DNA of 64,000 nt from Caballeronia sp. SEWSISQ10-4 2 (GCF_030464885.1 NZ_JALPRJ010000010.1:102939-166938); one strand, 5' to 3'; numbered from the stretch's first letter, positions 53,437-63,873 are shown. Translations and numbers: made by a program. The notes: generated by a model from the letters alone, not told the origin.

Positions 53437-54252
53437 ATGGCGTATTTGCAGGAAACCAGCCGCACCGCGATCACCGTCCCGAAGCTCCGGACGATGCGCG
53501 AAGCCGGCGAAAAAATCACGATGCTCACGTGTTACGACGCGAGTTTTTCCGCGTTGCTGGATCGTGCCGGCGTAGATGTGATGTTGATTGGCGATTCGCT
53601 TGGCAACGTGCTGCAAGGACATGGCACGACGTTGCCCGTGACTCTTGCCGATATTGCGTACCACACCGCTGCGGTTGCGCGAGGCAACAAGAACGCGCTG
53701 GTTGTCGCCGATATGCCGTTTGGTACGGTCAGCTCGCGCGAGGAAACCTATGCGAACGCCGTGCAGTTGATGCGTGCCGGTGCGCAGATGGTGAAGATCG
53801 AAGGCGGTGAATGGGTCGCCGATACGGTCCGGTTTCTCGTTGAACGAGCGATCCCCGTTTGTGGTCATGTCGGGTTGACGCCGCAATCGGTGCACGCGTT
53901 TGGCGGGTTCAAGGTGCAAGGGAAAACCGATGCCGGCGCCGAGCAGATGCGACGCGATGCTTTGGCGTTTCAAGATGCCGGCGCGCAATTGCTGGTGATC
54001 GAGGCCGTGCCTACGCTGCTGGCTCGTGAAGTGACGGAGCAGTTGGTTATCCCGACGATTGGCATCGGAGCCGGGATCGATTGTTCCGGGCAGGTGCTGG
54101 TGCTGCACGACATGCTGGGGATTTTTCCCGGCAAGCGGCCGAGGTTCGTTAAAGACTTTATGCAGGGGCAGCCGAGTATTTTTGCCGCCGTCGAGGCATA
54201 TGTCCGCGCCGTTCGGGAGAAGAGTTTTCCCGGGCCGGAGCATACGTTTTAA
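53437..54252 (+). CDS. panB: 3-methyl-2-oxobutanoate hydroxymethyltransferase
   Basis: PanB makes ketopantoate, the first step of pantothenate synthesis. The 271-residue TIM-barrel protein has the [22 protein letters not shown] start, [18 protein letters not shown] and the VKIEGGEW catalytic region. ATG 53437 is chosen ([18 protein letters not shown]); the frame upstream lies within the kinase gene. It follows the kinase by 58 bases. Confidence 0.97.
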   Translation: MAYLQETSRTAITVPKLRTMREAGEKITMLTCYDASFSALLDRAGVDVMLIGDSLGNVLQGHGTTLPVTLADIAYHTAAVARGNKNALVVADMPFGTVSSREETYANAVQLMRAGAQMVKIEGGEWVADTVRFLVERAIPVCGHVGLTPQSVHAFGGFKVQGKTDAGAEQMRRDALAFQDAGAQLLVIEAVPTLLAREVTEQLVIPTIGIGAGIDCSGQVLVLHDMLGIFPGKRPRFVKDFMQGQPSIFAAVEAYVRAVREKSFPGPEHTF

Positions 54253-54352
54253 GGGGTTTTTGGCTGTTCTGTCGGAGGCAGCCTCTTGTTCGCGTCCGTC
54301 TTCGCTGAAGCCGCTTTTCGCGCTTTGGCGAAGATCGGAGCGTCGTTTCTGC

Positions 54353-56140
54353 TTAGCTCATCTGCTTGAGCCGCGCCGGTACCGCACCACGCAGCGCATT
54401 GCAGATCATCAGCGAGGTCGCGCGGCGCAGATCTTCTCGCGTCAGCGTGCGCTCCTCAGCGTCCAGTTCTTCGATCAACACACCGCGCATCACGCCCGGC
54501 AACAATCCGGCGTCGAGCGGCGGTGTGCTCCAACGGCCATCGAGTCTGACAAACACGTTCGATCGCCCGCCTTCCGTGAGCTCTCCGCGCTCGTTGAAAA
54601 ACAGCATATCGAACGCGCCTTGCGATTCGGCCTCGCGCCACGCACGATCGTAATCCTCACGAAACGTCGTCTTGTGGCGTAACAACGGATCGTCCGCCGA
54701 CCTGACCGCAAAACCATGTTCCGATGCCAGCAAGACGTCCACCGTCGAATGTGCCAACGGCACGAGCGGCGCGCTCGTCACAGCAATCTCACCACTCTTG
54801 CTCAACGCGATCCGCAACCGATAACCCGCCTTCGCCTCAAAACCCGCACAGGTCTCGTCAATAAGCTCCTGCAGCTTCGCCCGATCAAGCGGAAAACCGC
54901 ACCATTCGGCACTGGCAGCCAACCTTGCAAGATGCCTGTCTGCATGGCGAACGCCTTCTTCCCGCGTCGCAAAAGTCGTCTCGAAGAGCTGGAAACCGGG
55001 ATCGGAACCGGTCAGAAATTTTGCCTTCAATAGGCACTCCTCGAATTCATCGGCGGCAATGCTATCCAGCACAATGCCCGCGCCAATACCCATCTTGCCT
55101 CTGCCGTGCTGCAGTTCCAGCGTGCGAATCGGCACGGACAAACAGAAGTCCCGGCTCTTATCCAGCCAGCCGATCGCGCCCGTATAAATGCCGCGCGGCG
55201 TGCTTTCGAGCGCATCGATTAATTGCATCGTCTTGTGCTTCGGCGCGCCCGTGATCGAGCCGCACGGCAACAGTGCCCGGAGGATATCGGCGAAGGAAGT
55301 GTTGGGACGCAACCGTGCTTCCACCGTCGATGTCATCTGCCACACCGACTTGTACGCCTCGACAGAAAACAAGTGCGGCACCTTCACACTTCCCGTGACG
55401 GCAACGCGCGACATGTCGTTGCGCAGCAAGTCCACGATCATCACGTTTTCCGCGCGATTCTTCGGATCGAGTCGCAGCCACTCGGGGTCCGCGCTGCGCG
55501 GTGCGGTGCCCTTCATCGGCCGCGCGCGCAGCACGTCGCCTTCACGCTGGATGAACAACTCGGGTGAGCACGACAGCACGTCGCGGCCATCGGGCAACGC
55601 GATCAGCGCGCCATAACGAACCGGTTGCCGCTCCCGCAGCCTTCGATACAGCCCCGCTGCGGAGCCGAAGACATCGAAGGCAAGACGGAACGTGTAGTTG
55701 ATCTGATAGGAATCGCCGGCTTGCAACGCTTCCTGAACGCCCGCGATGGCCTGCTCGAACGCATCGCGCGTCACGCTCGACTCGATGTTGGCCACACCCG
55801 CCACCGACGGCTGATCGGCCAGTCCGCTATCACGCGCGGCAAGCCAGCCCTCGGCTTCTTCACGCGATAACGACGTGCATTCGCGGAACAACAAAAAGCG
55901 CAGCGCGGCATGGCCGGGCTGCGCTAACTGAAGATTGCGGCCAAATTCATAGTCCGCGACAACGACGGCGTGTAATCCGTCGCGCAGGTCTTGCTGGACG
56001 CTCGCGCAAACTTCATCGAGCTGGGCTGCGTCGTGACACGACCGTTCGTGAACGAAGCTGGCGTACAGGCGACTCGACCGCCTTTCGGCGGTCGAGTCGC
56101 AATCGTCTAGCAGCGCGAAAACCTCGCTGCGTTGCTGCAT
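54353..56140 (-). CDS. pabB: Fused aminodeoxychorismate synthase (PabB) and lyase (PabC)
   Basis: The 595-residue protein combines two steps of p-aminobenzoate synthesis for folate. The N-terminal part (about 1-370) is a chorismate-binding PabB domain: GDSYQINYTFRL, SCSPELFIQREGD, ARPMKGTAPR, CGSITGAPKHKTMQ and GAIGW. The C-terminal part, from about residue 375 (DPGFQLFETTFATREEGV), is a PLP-dependent class IV aminotransferase-like lyase with LTEGGRSNVFV. The fusion is common in Burkholderiaceae. It is 10 bases after dnaJ. Missing here is the glutaminase PabA. Confidence 0.94.
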   Translation of the reverse strand: MQQRSEVFALLDDCDSTAERRSSRLYASFVHERSCHDAAQLDEVCASVQQDLRDGLHAVVVADYEFGRNLQLAQPGHAALRFLLFRECTSLSREEAEGWLAARDSGLADQPSVAGVANIESSVTRDAFEQAIAGVQEALQAGDSYQINYTFRLAFDVFGSAAGLYRRLRERQPVRYGALIALPDGRDVLSCSPELFIQREGDVLRARPMKGTAPRSADPEWLRLDPKNRAENVMIVDLLRNDMSRVAVTGSVKVPHLFSVEAYKSVWQMTSTVEARLRPNTSFADILRALLPCGSITGAPKHKTMQLIDALESTPRGIYTGAIGWLDKSRDFCLSVPIRTLELQHGRGKMGIGAGIVLDSIAADEFEECLLKAKFLTGSDPGFQLFETTFATREEGVRHADRHLARLAASAEWCGFPLDRAKLQELIDETCAGFEAKAGYRLRIALSKSGEIAVTSAPLVPLAHSTVDVLLASEHGFAVRSADDPLLRHKTTFREDYDRAWREAESQGAFDMLFFNERGELTEGGRSNVFVRLDGRWSTPPLDAGLLPGVMRGVLIEELDAEERTLTREDLRRATSLMICNALRGAVPARLKQMS

Positions 56141-56150
56141 GATTATTGCC

Positions 56151-57293
56151 TCAATCGAAGAAACTCTTCACTCGATCAAACCAGCTCTTGCTTTGCGGAC
56201 TGTGACGCGCACCGCCTTCCGTCAGCGACCGTTCGAATTGCTTGAGCAGATCGCGTTGCTGCTCAGTGAGCTTGACCGGCGTTTCGACCTGTACATGCAC
56301 ATAGAGGTCTCCCGCGATGCTCGAGCGCAATCCCTTGATACCCTTGCTACGCAGCCGGAACGTCTTGCTCGACTGCGTGCCTTCCGGCACGGTGAAACTT
56401 GCGCGGCCAGCCAGCGTGGGCACTTCAATTTCGCCGCCAAGCGCCGCCGTGGTGAACGGAATCGGCATCTGGCAATGAAGATCATCTCCGTCGCGCTCGA
56501 ACACCGAGTGCTGCTTGATGTGAATCTCGACGTACAAGTCACCGCTAGGACCGCCGTTGATCCCCGGCTCGCCGTTGCCCGACGAGCGAATCCGCATGCC
56601 GTCGTCGATACCTGCCGGAATCTTCACCTCCAGCGTCTTCGTTTCCTTCACCTTGCCGGCGCCGTGGCAATGACCGCACGGCTCAGGAATATGGGTGCCG
56701 GTGCCATGACACTTCGGGCAGGTTTGCTGGATGCTGAAAAAGCCCTGTGACATCCGCACGGTGCCTTGTCCCTGACACGTCGGACAGGTTTCCGGCTTCG
56801 TGCCGGGCTTCGCGCCCGAGCCTTTGCAGATCTCGCAATTCACCCAGCTCGGCACGCGAATTTGCGTGTCGTAGCCATGCGCTGCTTGCTCGAGCGAAAT
56901 TTCCATGCTGTAGCGCAAATCCGCGCCACGATAAACCTGCGGACCCGCGCGCCCGCGAGCGCCCGCCGCGCCACCGCCGGCCGCCTGGCCGAAGATGTCG
57001 CCGAAAATATCGCCGAACGCATCGGCGAAACCGCCAAAACCCTGCTGACCTGCACCGGCCATGTTCGGATCGACGCCTGCATGCCCGTACTGATCGTAGG
57101 CTGCTCGCTTTTGCGGATCCGAGAGCATTTCGTAGGCCTCTTTGACCTCCTTGAAATGCGCTTCCGAATCCTTGTTATCCGGATTGCGGTCGGGGTGATG
57201 CTTCATCGCAAGCTTGCGATAAGCCTTCTTGATTTCGTCGTCGCTCGCGTTCTTCGCGACGCCCATAACCTCGTAGTAATCCCGTTTCGCCAT
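56151..57293 (-). CDS. dnaJ: Chaperone DnaJ
   Basis: DnaJ delivers substrates to DnaK and stimulates its ATPase. The 380-residue protein has a J domain with the HPD motif (MKHHPDRN), a Gly/Phe-rich linker, four zinc-binding repeats ([32 protein letters not shown]) and the C-terminal substrate-binding domains. Order grpE-(trx)-dnaK-dnaJ is that of other Burkholderiaceae. Confidence 0.97.
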   Translation of the reverse strand: MAKRDYYEVMGVAKNASDDEIKKAYRKLAMKHHPDRNPDNKDSEAHFKEVKEAYEMLSDPQKRAAYDQYGHAGVDPNMAGAGQQGFGGFADAFGDIFGDIFGQAAGGGAAGARGRAGPQVYRGADLRYSMEISLEQAAHGYDTQIRVPSWVNCEICKGSGAKPGTKPETCPTCQGQGTVRMSQGFFSIQQTCPKCHGTGTHIPEPCGHCHGAGKVKETKTLEVKIPAGIDDGMRIRSSGNGEPGINGGPSGDLYVEIHIKQHSVFERDGDDLHCQMPIPFTTAALGGEIEVPTLAGRASFTVPEGTQSSKTFRLRSKGIKGLRSSIAGDLYVHVQVETPVKLTEQQRDLLKQFERSLTEGGARHSPQSKSWFDRVKSFFD

Positions 57294-57625
57294 ATCGGTT
57301 CAGCGCCACCGCGCCCGATCAAACTGATCAAGCCCGACGGCTCCCTCTTGGATGCCTGGAGTCTCGCGACTCATGTGGTTCGTCGACGCCTGGCCTTCAT
57401 GCGTGATTCGCGCGATCAATAAGTGACCGGCACGTAATCAACCCGTACAAAGCGCAGCGCCCTCTAAAAAACAACGTGCCCGGGAAGCCATTTGGCTCGC
57501 CAGGCGCGTTCTTCGTCCATACGCTCAACTTCTCGCAAGACGTCTTTCGTCGCGGTCCCGTGCAAAGCCGAAGCTGCACGGGACCGGTTGCTTCATCGAC
57601 GAATCGCTGATGCGGTTCAATCGAC
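57294..57625. other. dnaK-dnaJ intergenic region with a 12-bp hairpin
   Basis: About 332 bases. CGGTCCCGTGCA (57553-57564) and TGCACGGGACCG (57575-57586) form a perfect stem, 40 bases beyond the dnaK stop. In the minus-strand RNA the loop contains AGCUUCGGCU, giving a very stable UUCG-type structure. No U run follows, so it may be an attenuator, a processing site, or a leaky terminator between dnaK and dnaJ. Confidence 0.7.
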
Positions 57626-59581
57626 TCAGTCCTTCTTCACTTCCTTGAAGTCGGCATCGACGACATCGTCGTGCTGCTCCGGTGCTGCCTGCGCACCCGA
57701 GCCGCCTGCTGCGCCCGCTGCACCTGCCGCGCCGGCTGCACCTTGTGCTGCAGCCATGTCGGCGTACATCTTTTCGCCGAGTTTCTGCGACGCCGTTGCC
57801 AACGTTTCGATCTTTGCGTCGATCGAAGCCTTGTCAGCCGTGCTGCTCTTCAACGCTTCTTCCAGGTCCTTCAACGCCGCTTCGATCTTTTCCTTCTCAG
57901 CCGCTTCGACCTTGTCGCCGTATTCAGCCACGGCCTTCTTCGTGCTGTGCACCAGCGCGTCGCCCTGATTGCGCGAGTCAGCCAGTTCACGCAGACGGTG
58001 ATCTTCCTCGGCGTTCGCTTCGGCGTCCTTCACCATCTTGTCGATCTCGGCGTCCGACAGACCCGAGTTCGCCTTGATGACGATCTTGTTTTCCTTGCCG
58101 GTCGCCTTGTCCTTCGCGCCGACGTGGAGAATGCCGTTCGCGTCGATGTCGAAGCTCACTTCGATCTGCGGCGTGCCGCGTGCTGCCGGCGGAATGCCTT
58201 CAAGGTTGAATTCGCCCAGCAGCTTGTTGCCCGCTGCCATCTCGCGCTCGCCCTGGAACACCTTGATCGTCACGGCGCTCTGGTTGTCGTCGGCGGTCGA
58301 GTAAACCTGTGCGTGCTTCGTCGGGATGGTCGTGTTCTTGTTGATCATCTTCGTCATCACGCCGCCGAGGGTTTCAATACCCAGCGACAACGGCGTCACG
58401 TCCAGCAGCAACACGTCCTTGCGATCCCCCGACAGAACCTGGCCTTGAATCGCAGCGCCAACCGCCACGGCTTCATCCGGGTTCACGTCGCGGCGCGGTT
58501 CCTTGCCGAAGAATTCCTTAACCTTTTCCTGCACCTTCGGCATACGCGTCATACCGCCGACCAGAATGATGTCGTCGATTTCGCCGACCTTCACGCCTGC
58601 ATCTTTAATAGCGATACGGCACGGTTCCATCGTGCGCTCGATCAGGTCTTCGACCAGCGACTCCAGCTTCGCACGCGTAATTTTCAGGTTCAAGTGCTTC
58701 GGACCCGACGCGTCCGCCGTGATGTACGGCAGGTTGATTTCGGTCTGAGCGGCCGACGACAACTCGATCTTCGCCTTTTCCGCCGCTTCCTTCAGGCGTT
58801 GCAGCGCGAGCACGTCCTTCGACAGATCGACGCCTTGATCCTTCTTGAACTCGGCGATGATGTATTCAATGATGCGCTGGTCAAAATCTTCACCGCCGAG
58901 GAACGTGTCGCCGTTCGTGGAGAGCACTTCGAACTGCTTCTCGCCGTCAACGTCCGCGATCTCGATGATCGATACGTCGAACGTGCCGCCGCCCAGGTCG
59001 TACACCGCAATCTTGCGGTCGCCCTTTTCGTTCTTGTCGAGACCAAACGCGAGTGCGGCTGCGGTCGGTTCGTTGATGATCCGCTTCACGTCCAGACCAG
59101 CGATACGGCCCGCGTCTTTCGTAGCCTGACGCTGGCTGTCGTTGAAGTACGCCGGAACCGTGATCACGGCTTCCGTTACTTCTTCGCCAAGATAGTCTTC
59201 AGCGGTCTTCTTCATCTTGCGCAGCACTTCAGCCGAGATTTGCGGCGGTGCCAGTTTTTGATCGCGGGCTTCAACCCAGGCGTCGCCGTTGTCGGCGCGC
59301 ACGATCTTGTAGGGCATCAGGGCGATGTCCTTTTGCACTTCTTTTTCGTCGAAACGGCGGCCAATCAGCCGTTTGACTGCGTACAGCGTGTTCTTCGGGT
59401 TCGTGACCGACTGGCGCTTCGCCGGTGCGCCGACGAGGATTTCGTTGTCGTCAACGTAAGCAATGATCGACGGCGTGGTGCGCGTACCTTCCGCGTTTTC
59501 GATCACTTTGACCGTATTGCCTTCCATGATCGCCACGCACGAGTTCGTCGTGCCCAGATCGATACCAATGATTCTGCCCAT
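57626..59581 (-). CDS. dnaK: Chaperone DnaK (Hsp70)
   Basis: DnaK is the Hsp70 ATP-dependent chaperone. The 651-residue protein has the [14 protein letters not shown] start, [14 protein letters not shown] and the [13 protein letters not shown] actin-like motifs, a substrate-binding domain, and a Gly/Ala-rich end with a terminal [13 protein letters not shown] 59581 is chosen with AGGAG 13 bases upstream; a GTG three codons upstream is possible. It carries its own sigma-32-like promoter, described separately. Confidence 0.98.
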   Translation of the reverse strand: MGRIIGIDLGTTNSCVAIMEGNTVKVIENAEGTRTTPSIIAYVDDNEILVGAPAKRQSVTNPKNTLYAVKRLIGRRFDEKEVQKDIALMPYKIVRADNGDAWVEARDQKLAPPQISAEVLRKMKKTAEDYLGEEVTEAVITVPAYFNDSQRQATKDAGRIAGLDVKRIINEPTAAALAFGLDKNEKGDRKIAVYDLGGGTFDVSIIEIADVDGEKQFEVLSTNGDTFLGGEDFDQRIIEYIIAEFKKDQGVDLSKDVLALQRLKEAAEKAKIELSSAAQTEINLPYITADASGPKHLNLKITRAKLESLVEDLIERTMEPCRIAIKDAGVKVGEIDDIILVGGMTRMPKVQEKVKEFFGKEPRRDVNPDEAVAVGAAIQGQVLSGDRKDVLLLDVTPLSLGIETLGGVMTKMINKNTTIPTKHAQVYSTADDNQSAVTIKVFQGEREMAAGNKLLGEFNLEGIPPAARGTPQIEVSFDIDANGILHVGAKDKATGKENKIVIKANSGLSDAEIDKMVKDAEANAEEDHRLRELADSRNQGDALVHSTKKAVAEYGDKVEAAEKEKIEAALKDLEEALKSSTADKASIDAKIETLATASQKLGEKMYADMAAAQGAAGAAGAAGAAGGSGAQAAPEQHDDVVDADFKEVKKD

Positions 59582-59688
59582 TTTTATCACTCTCCTGACT
59601 TTGATTGCAGCGGGTCCGTTTTTGCGTTTTCGACGTGCTTTACGGTCGAATCGGCTAGCCGGACGCCCAAAATTTAACCCTGTACGCC

Positions 59689-59716
59689 AAATAAGAGCGT
59701 TCGCATGGTTTTCAAG
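59689..59716 (-). promoter_or_regulatory. dnaK: Sigma-32-like promoter upstream of dnaK
   Basis: On the minus strand CTTGAA is followed after 13 bases by CTCTTATTT. The sigma-32 consensus is CTTGAA, 13-14 bases, CCCCATNT, and the -10 is also like the relaxed version seen in betaproteobacteria. The -10 ends 107 bases before the dnaK ATG. Confidence 0.6.
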
Positions 59717-59779
59717 ACCAAAAACTGACGCGATCCCGCTTTTTTTCAGCCGATTTGAAACTTTTTCCGCGAAACCGGC

Positions 59780-59974
59780 TCATGCCTTCGCTTCGAGCGC
59801 CCGGATTTTCTCGCGGGCGGCGCCAACCGCGGAGTTGAAGCACTCGAAACCCCAGAAAAAAACGACGGCCAAGTCGTCTGCCGCCGACTCGAGGCCGGCA
59901 TCGAACGTCTCAGCGCTCAATTCCTGCATGTCGAAAGCGGCAAAGGCGGTGGCGTCGACGGGGATATTGGCCAT
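59780..59974 (-). pseudogene. Internally deleted thioredoxin-like protein
   Basis: The 64-residue ORF lies between grpE and dnaK, where Burkholderia carries a thioredoxin-family gene. Residues 1 to about 47 (MANIPVDATAFAAFD, ending FFWGFECFN) match the start of that family up to just before the second active-site cysteine. The final AVGAAREKIRALEAKA matches its C-terminus. The central region of roughly 70 residues, including the second cysteine of the CxxC-like site and the cis-proline loop, is absent. The deletion is in frame. The comparison is from memory of the family. Confidence 0.7.
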
Positions 59975-60008
59975 GACAGCAGCGGTTTCGCGAATACGTT
60001 GCTCGACG

Positions 60009-60590
60009 TTATTTAGGTGCCGCGACAGTGACCAGCGCCGGACGCAAAACGCGGTCCGCGATCACATAGCCCTTTTGCAGCACCGACACGACCGTATTGG
60101 CGTCCTGCTCGGCCGGCACCATCGAAATGGCCTGATGGCGGTGCGGATCGAACTTCTCGCCAACCGGATTCACCTCGACCACGCGGCCCTTTTCGAGCGC
60201 GGCGGTCAGTTGGCGCAATGTCAGTTCAACGCCTTCGCGCACTTTTGCCAGGTCGGTGGATGAATGCGTCAGCGCGGCTTCCAGGCTGTCGAGCACCGGC
60301 AGCAGGTTCTCTGCGAAGTTTTCGATCGCGAATTTGTGCGCCTTCTGCACATCTTCCTGCGCCCGGCGCCGCACATTCTCCGTCTCGGCTTTCGCGCGCA
60401 AGAACTCTTCCTGCAACGACGTCGCCCGTGCTTGCGCTTCGGCCAGCAATGCTTCGGTTTCGTTTGCGTCTACGGTTTCCGGTGCGGAAGTCCCGTCCGG
60501 CGCGTCAGGCCGCTGAATGGTTTGAGCCGCCGTGGTTTCGTCGGCGGGCGTGGGGTTCTGGCTCGCGGAGTTATCTTGCGTGTTTTCCAT
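60009..60590 (-). CDS. grpE: Nucleotide exchange factor GrpE
   Basis: GrpE releases ADP from DnaK. The 193-residue protein has an acidic, Ala/Thr-rich N-terminus, a long coiled coil ([61 protein letters not shown]), and the C-terminal beta domain ([32 protein letters not shown]). ATG 60590 is chosen; a longer frame begins at 60638. A sigma-32-like promoter lies about 180 bases upstream. Confidence 0.96.
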   Translation of the reverse strand: MENTQDNSASQNPTPADETTAAQTIQRPDAPDGTSAPETVDANETEALLAEAQARATSLQEEFLRAKAETENVRRRAQEDVQKAHKFAIENFAENLLPVLDSLEAALTHSSTDLAKVREGVELTLRQLTAALEKGRVVEVNPVGEKFDPHRHQAISMVPAEQDANTVVSVLQKGYVIADRVLRPALVTVAAPK

Positions 60591-61046
60591 GTCGCTTGAG
60601 ATTTTGCTATGGGTGAAAACGGATGAAATCGGAAGCAACGTTGCGGTTTCGGCCCATCAAAAAGCTGCCGATGATAACCGCGAACTCAACGTTGCAAAAA
60701 CACAACTGCCGCAACCGCTGACAGCGCGAGTAAAGCGAGGGACGCCCTGTGGCCGTCCTGAGAATCGCATTTGAGGCTCACATGAGCGTTTTCAAGGGGT
60801 TGCAGGTGCTTTCCGGGGCCATTTCTAAGCTCTGGAAACGGGCGGTTACAACCATTTTAAGCATGTCATCAGATTCAGATTGAGCCGAGCGACTTGCTCG
60901 CCTACACTTCGAACATGTCTTCGGAAGCACTAGTTAACCCTAATCTTACGAATGCCCTATTTTCACGCTTGTTAATCGCTAAAGCTCGCTTCAAGTCAGC
61001 TCTAGCGCCTGTTTTTTGATCCGTTGTGTTGTCACAGGGGGTGCCC
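60591..61046. other. Upstream region of grpE and the small plus-strand ORF
   Basis: About 456 bases. It contains the sigma-32-like promoter (60769-60796) and the start region of the small ORF at 61047. I see no other gene. Confidence 0.6.
60769..60796 (-). promoter_or_regulatory. grpE: Sigma-32-like promoter upstream of grpE
   Basis: On the minus strand CCCTTGAAAA contains CTTGAA, followed after 14 bases by CCTCAAAT. This fits the sigma-32 consensus in spacing and in most positions. The -10 lies about 178 bases before the grpE ATG, leaving a long 5' leader. Confidence 0.55.
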
Positions 61047-61208
61047 ATGAAACTGACCTTTGCCATTGCGATCGTCGCATTGGTACTCGTTGGCGGCACC
61101 ACGACCATCTGCATGTCCGGCGCGGTGAACGACCACACGACCGAGTACGGCGGCGTTTCGGCCACCATGGAACATTTTTTCAGTCCGAACCTGAAAGTTT
61201 GTCGATAA
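61047..61208 (+). CDS. Small hypothetical protein with N-terminal hydrophobic segment
   Basis: The 53-residue ORF begins MKLTFAIAIVALVLVGGTT after a GGGGG stretch 4-8 bases upstream. The first 17 residues form a plausible signal peptide or membrane anchor, and the rest (HTTEYGGVSATMEHFFSPNLKVCR) has no recognised domain. Its last 29 bases overlap the hslR 3' end on the opposite strand. The minus-strand ORF over the same span lacks such features. Confidence 0.45.
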   Translation: MKLTFAIAIVALVLVGGTTTICMSGAVNDHTTEYGGVSATMEHFFSPNLKVCR

Positions 61209-61587
61209 TCCGTCGGTCGCGCTTGGTCGGGCGACCCTGCAATGCGGCCGCCGGCTCGCGATACGTCTTCCTCCGCTCACTTTCAGCCACGCGTTTTTCC
61301 CGTCCTGCGTCAGTTTCCGCGTAGAGCGTCTGCGCGATCGGTGCCGGACCGCGCACTTCGCAGATTCCCAGCACATTCACTTGCCAAAGCACGTGTTCAA
61401 TCTCGATCTCCAAGAGATCGCCGACACGCACATCCTTCGACGGCTTTACGTTCGCACCGCCAATTCGCACGCGGCCTTTCTCAACCGCGTCGCTCGCCAT
61501 TGAGCGCGTTTTGAAAAAGCGCGCCGCCCACAGCCATTTATCGATACGAAGGCGCGCGCTGGAATCGGTCGAGATCTGGTAGTTCAT
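61180..61587 (-). CDS. hslR: Heat-shock ribosome-associated protein Hsp15
   Basis: Hsp15 is an S4-type RNA-binding protein that rescues stalled 50S subunits with attached peptidyl-tRNA. The 135-residue protein (ATG 61587) has the S4 motif RLRIDKWLWAARFFKTRSMASDAVEKGRVRIGG and a basic C-terminus with an RPTKRDRR segment. It follows hemH by 11 bases. The longer frame upstream overlaps hemH and is not used. Confidence 0.93.
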   Translation of the reverse strand: MNYQISTDSSARLRIDKWLWAARFFKTRSMASDAVEKGRVRIGGANVKPSKDVRVGDLLEIEIEHVLWQVNVLGICEVRGPAPIAQTLYAETDAGREKRVAESERRKTYREPAAALQGRPTKRDRRIIDKLSGSD

Positions 61588-61598
61588 TAACGTATGGT

Positions 61599-62666
61599 CT
61601 ATGCGGCTGCGCTCAGCGCCTGTGGCGCCTGCACCGGCCAGCCTTGCAGGTGTTGCGCGACAATTTCGCCCAGCGCCTTGATCCAGGCCGGCGATGCGTT
61701 CAAACACGGAATCCGGTGGAACTCCTTGCCGCCGGCGTGCAGGAATTCATCACGCACTTCAATGCCAATTTCCTCGATGGTTTCCAGGCAATCCGACGTA
61801 AAACCCGGGCAGAACACGTCCACCCGCTTCACGCCCGCAGCGCCAAGTTCGGCGAGCGAGGGCGCGGTATAAGGCTGCAGCCATTCGGCCCGGCCAAAAC
61901 GCGATTGAAACGTCACCCGGCATTCGACCGGTGACAGCCCAAGCGCCGCCATGAGCAACGAACCTGTCTGCTGACACTGATCGTGATATGGATCGCCGAG
62001 ATCCATGGTGCGCTTGGGCACGCCGTGAAAGCTCAGCACCAGCCGGTCGCCCGATGCGAAGTCGGGCTGGCCATGCTGCCGCCAATAGTCCCGCACCTGC
62101 TCGGCCAGCGCGCCAATATAGGCCGGATGGTCGGCGTAATGGCGGATGGTGCGCAGCTCCGGCTGATTGCGCACGCGCCGCAGGGCGTTAAATGCATCGT
62201 CGAAAGCGGTGGCCGTGGTTGACGACGAGTATTGCGGATACATAGGCACGAGCAGCACACGCTCGGCGCCTTCCAGCTTGAGTTGGTTCATCATGGCCGG
62301 AATGCCGGGCGTGCCGTAGCGCATCGCGTAGTCCACTATCACGTGATAGTCGTTCACCACGAACAGGCGCCTCAAACCCTCGACCTGCTTTTCCGTATAG
62401 ACCCGTAGCGGCGAGCCTTCGGGCAGCCATACCTGGGCGTATTTCTTAGCGGATGCGCGGCCGCGAAACGGCAGGATCGCGAGCCGCAGAATCACTTGCC
62501 ACGCGAGCGCCGGAATCTCCACCACGCGCGGGTCCGACAGGAACTGCGCAAGGTATTTGCGCACGGCTTTCGGCGTGGGCGCGTCCGGCGTGCCGAGATT
62601 GATCAGCAGCACGGCAACGCGATGCGAAGCGGAGGGCTGCGAAGGCAACTCGAGGTCGTAGCGCAT
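61599..62666 (-). CDS. hemH: Ferrochelatase
   Basis: HemH inserts ferrous iron into protoporphyrin IX to make heme. The 355-residue protein (start ATG 62666, [10 protein letters not shown]) shows [42 protein letters not shown] and the active-site segment [23 protein letters not shown]. It lies downstream of hrcA and upstream of hslR on the same strand. A TATAAT-type promoter is found 43 bases upstream. Confidence 0.96.
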   Translation of the reverse strand: MRYDLELPSQPSASHRVAVLLINLGTPDAPTPKAVRKYLAQFLSDPRVVEIPALAWQVILRLAILPFRGRASAKKYAQVWLPEGSPLRVYTEKQVEGLRRLFVVNDYHVIVDYAMRYGTPGIPAMMNQLKLEGAERVLLVPMYPQYSSSTTATAFDDAFNALRRVRNQPELRTIRHYADHPAYIGALAEQVRDYWRQHGQPDFASGDRLVLSFHGVPKRTMDLGDPYHDQCQQTGSLLMAALGLSPVECRVTFQSRFGRAEWLQPYTAPSLAELGAAGVKRVDVFCPGFTSDCLETIEEIGIEVRDEFLHAGGKEFHRIPCLNASPAWIKALGEIVAQHLQGWPVQAPQALSAAA

Positions 62667-62708
62667 AAAGGAAAGGGTCCGTGAAGCCCGCGTAGGTAAG
62701 TGAAACCC

Positions 62709-62735
62709 ATTATAGCGGCGCGTTTCGGAACGCAA
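62709..62735 (-). promoter_or_regulatory. hemH: Probable sigma-70 promoter of hemH
   Basis: On the minus strand TTGCGT is followed after 15 bases by TATAAT. The -10 element lies about 43 bases before the hemH ATG, so hemH can be expressed apart from hrcA. Confidence 0.45.
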
Positions 62736-62856
62736 CATCGGCCGGACGGCCTAGTGGTGGACAGGGCAAGATGGGTTGTCTGCCGGGGGTTCGTGGACTT
62801 TTTGCAGGCTTGTTGCCCCCCGCCCGGCGGCCGGCTTGATTGCGGCTGATTAAGAC

Positions 62857-63873
62857 TTACTGCTGACTGAGCGAGAGGGACAACAGGCGCGCGGTGATAT
62901 CGACAATGGGAATCACGCGGTTGTATGCCATCCGAGTGGGCCCGATCACCCCCAGCGTGCCCACGATCTTCCCGTTCACTTCATAGGGCGCCGTAACCAC
63001 GCTCATTTCCTCGATCGGCACGAGATTCGACTCGCCGCCGATAAAAATCTGCACGCCTTGCGCGTGGCTCGATACGTCGAGTAATTGAAGGAGACTCGTC
63101 TTTTGGTCGAACACATCGAAAAGCTTGCGCAGCCGCGCCATGTCGGAGGAAAGATCCGCTACTTCCAGCAGGTTGCGTTCGCCGGAAATCAGCAGGGTGT
63201 CGCCTTGATCCGTTTCGTCGACACTCGCGGCCACCGCTGCCTGCATGAGCGAGGTCATGTCACCGCGCAACGCGTCAATTTCCTCGCGCAGTCGGCGGCG
63301 TACTTCGTTGAAGGACAAACCGGCAAAATTCGCGTTGATGTAGTTGGACGCCTCGGTGAGCTGCGACGGCGAATAGTCGCGCTGGGTCGCCATGATGCGG
63401 TTCTGCACGTCGCCTTCCGGCGTCACGATGATCAGCAGGATGCGCTTGTCGGACAGGCGCATGAACTCGATCTGCTTGAACATGTGGCTGCGGCGCGGCG
63501 TGAGAATGACGCCCGCGAACTGCGACAGGTTCGACAGCACGCTCGCGGCGGCGGCCACGATCTTCGCCGGCTCGCCGCCTTGCAGCTTGATCTTGACGGC
63601 GGAGGTCATTGCTTCGTCGTCGGTGGTTTCGACGGTGAGCATGGTGTCCACGAACAGTCGGTAGCCCCGTGGCGTGGGAATCCGCCCCGCCGACGTATGC
63701 GGACTCACCACCAGCCCGAGGTCCTCCAGATCCGACAGCACGTTGCGGATGGTGGCCGGGCTGAGCTCGAGTCCCGAATAACGCGACAGCGTGCGGGAGC
63801 CGACAGGCTGACCTTCGGCGATATATCGCTCGATCAGCGTCTTGAGGAGGGTCTGGGCACGTGGGTCTAGCAT
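62857..63873 (-). CDS. hrcA: Heat-inducible transcription repressor HrcA
   Basis: HrcA represses groE-type heat-shock genes by binding CIRCE. The 338-residue protein has the N-terminal winged helix ([51 protein letters not shown]) and the C-terminal GAF-like dimerisation domain ([23 protein letters not shown]). No CIRCE element (TTAGCACTC-N9-GAGTGCTAA) is seen in this window, so its targets here must lie elsewhere. No ribosome-binding site is obvious. Confidence 0.95.
   Translation of the reverse strand: MLDPRAQTLLKTLIERYIAEGQPVGSRTLSRYSGLELSPATIRNVLSDLEDLGLVVSPHTSAGRIPTPRGYRLFVDTMLTVETTDDEAMTSAVKIKLQGGEPAKIVAAAASVLSNLSQFAGVILTPRRSHMFKQIEFMRLSDKRILLIIVTPEGDVQNRIMATQRDYSPSQLTEASNYINANFAGLSFNEVRRRLREEIDALRGDMTSLMQAAVAASVDETDQGDTLLISGERNLLEVADLSSDMARLRKLFDVFDQKTSLLQLLDVSSHAQGVQIFIGGESNLVPIEEMSVVTAPYEVNGKIVGTLGVIGPTRMAYNRVIPIVDITARLLSLSLSQQ

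Noticed and set aside
57671..59677. 668-residue plus-strand ORF
   Set aside because: Antisense to dnaK, which is unmistakable on the other strand; the sequence is a typical shadow frame.
60902..61168. 88-residue minus-strand ORF
   Set aside because: It overlaps the plus-strand small ORF, which has a better RBS and a signal-like start.
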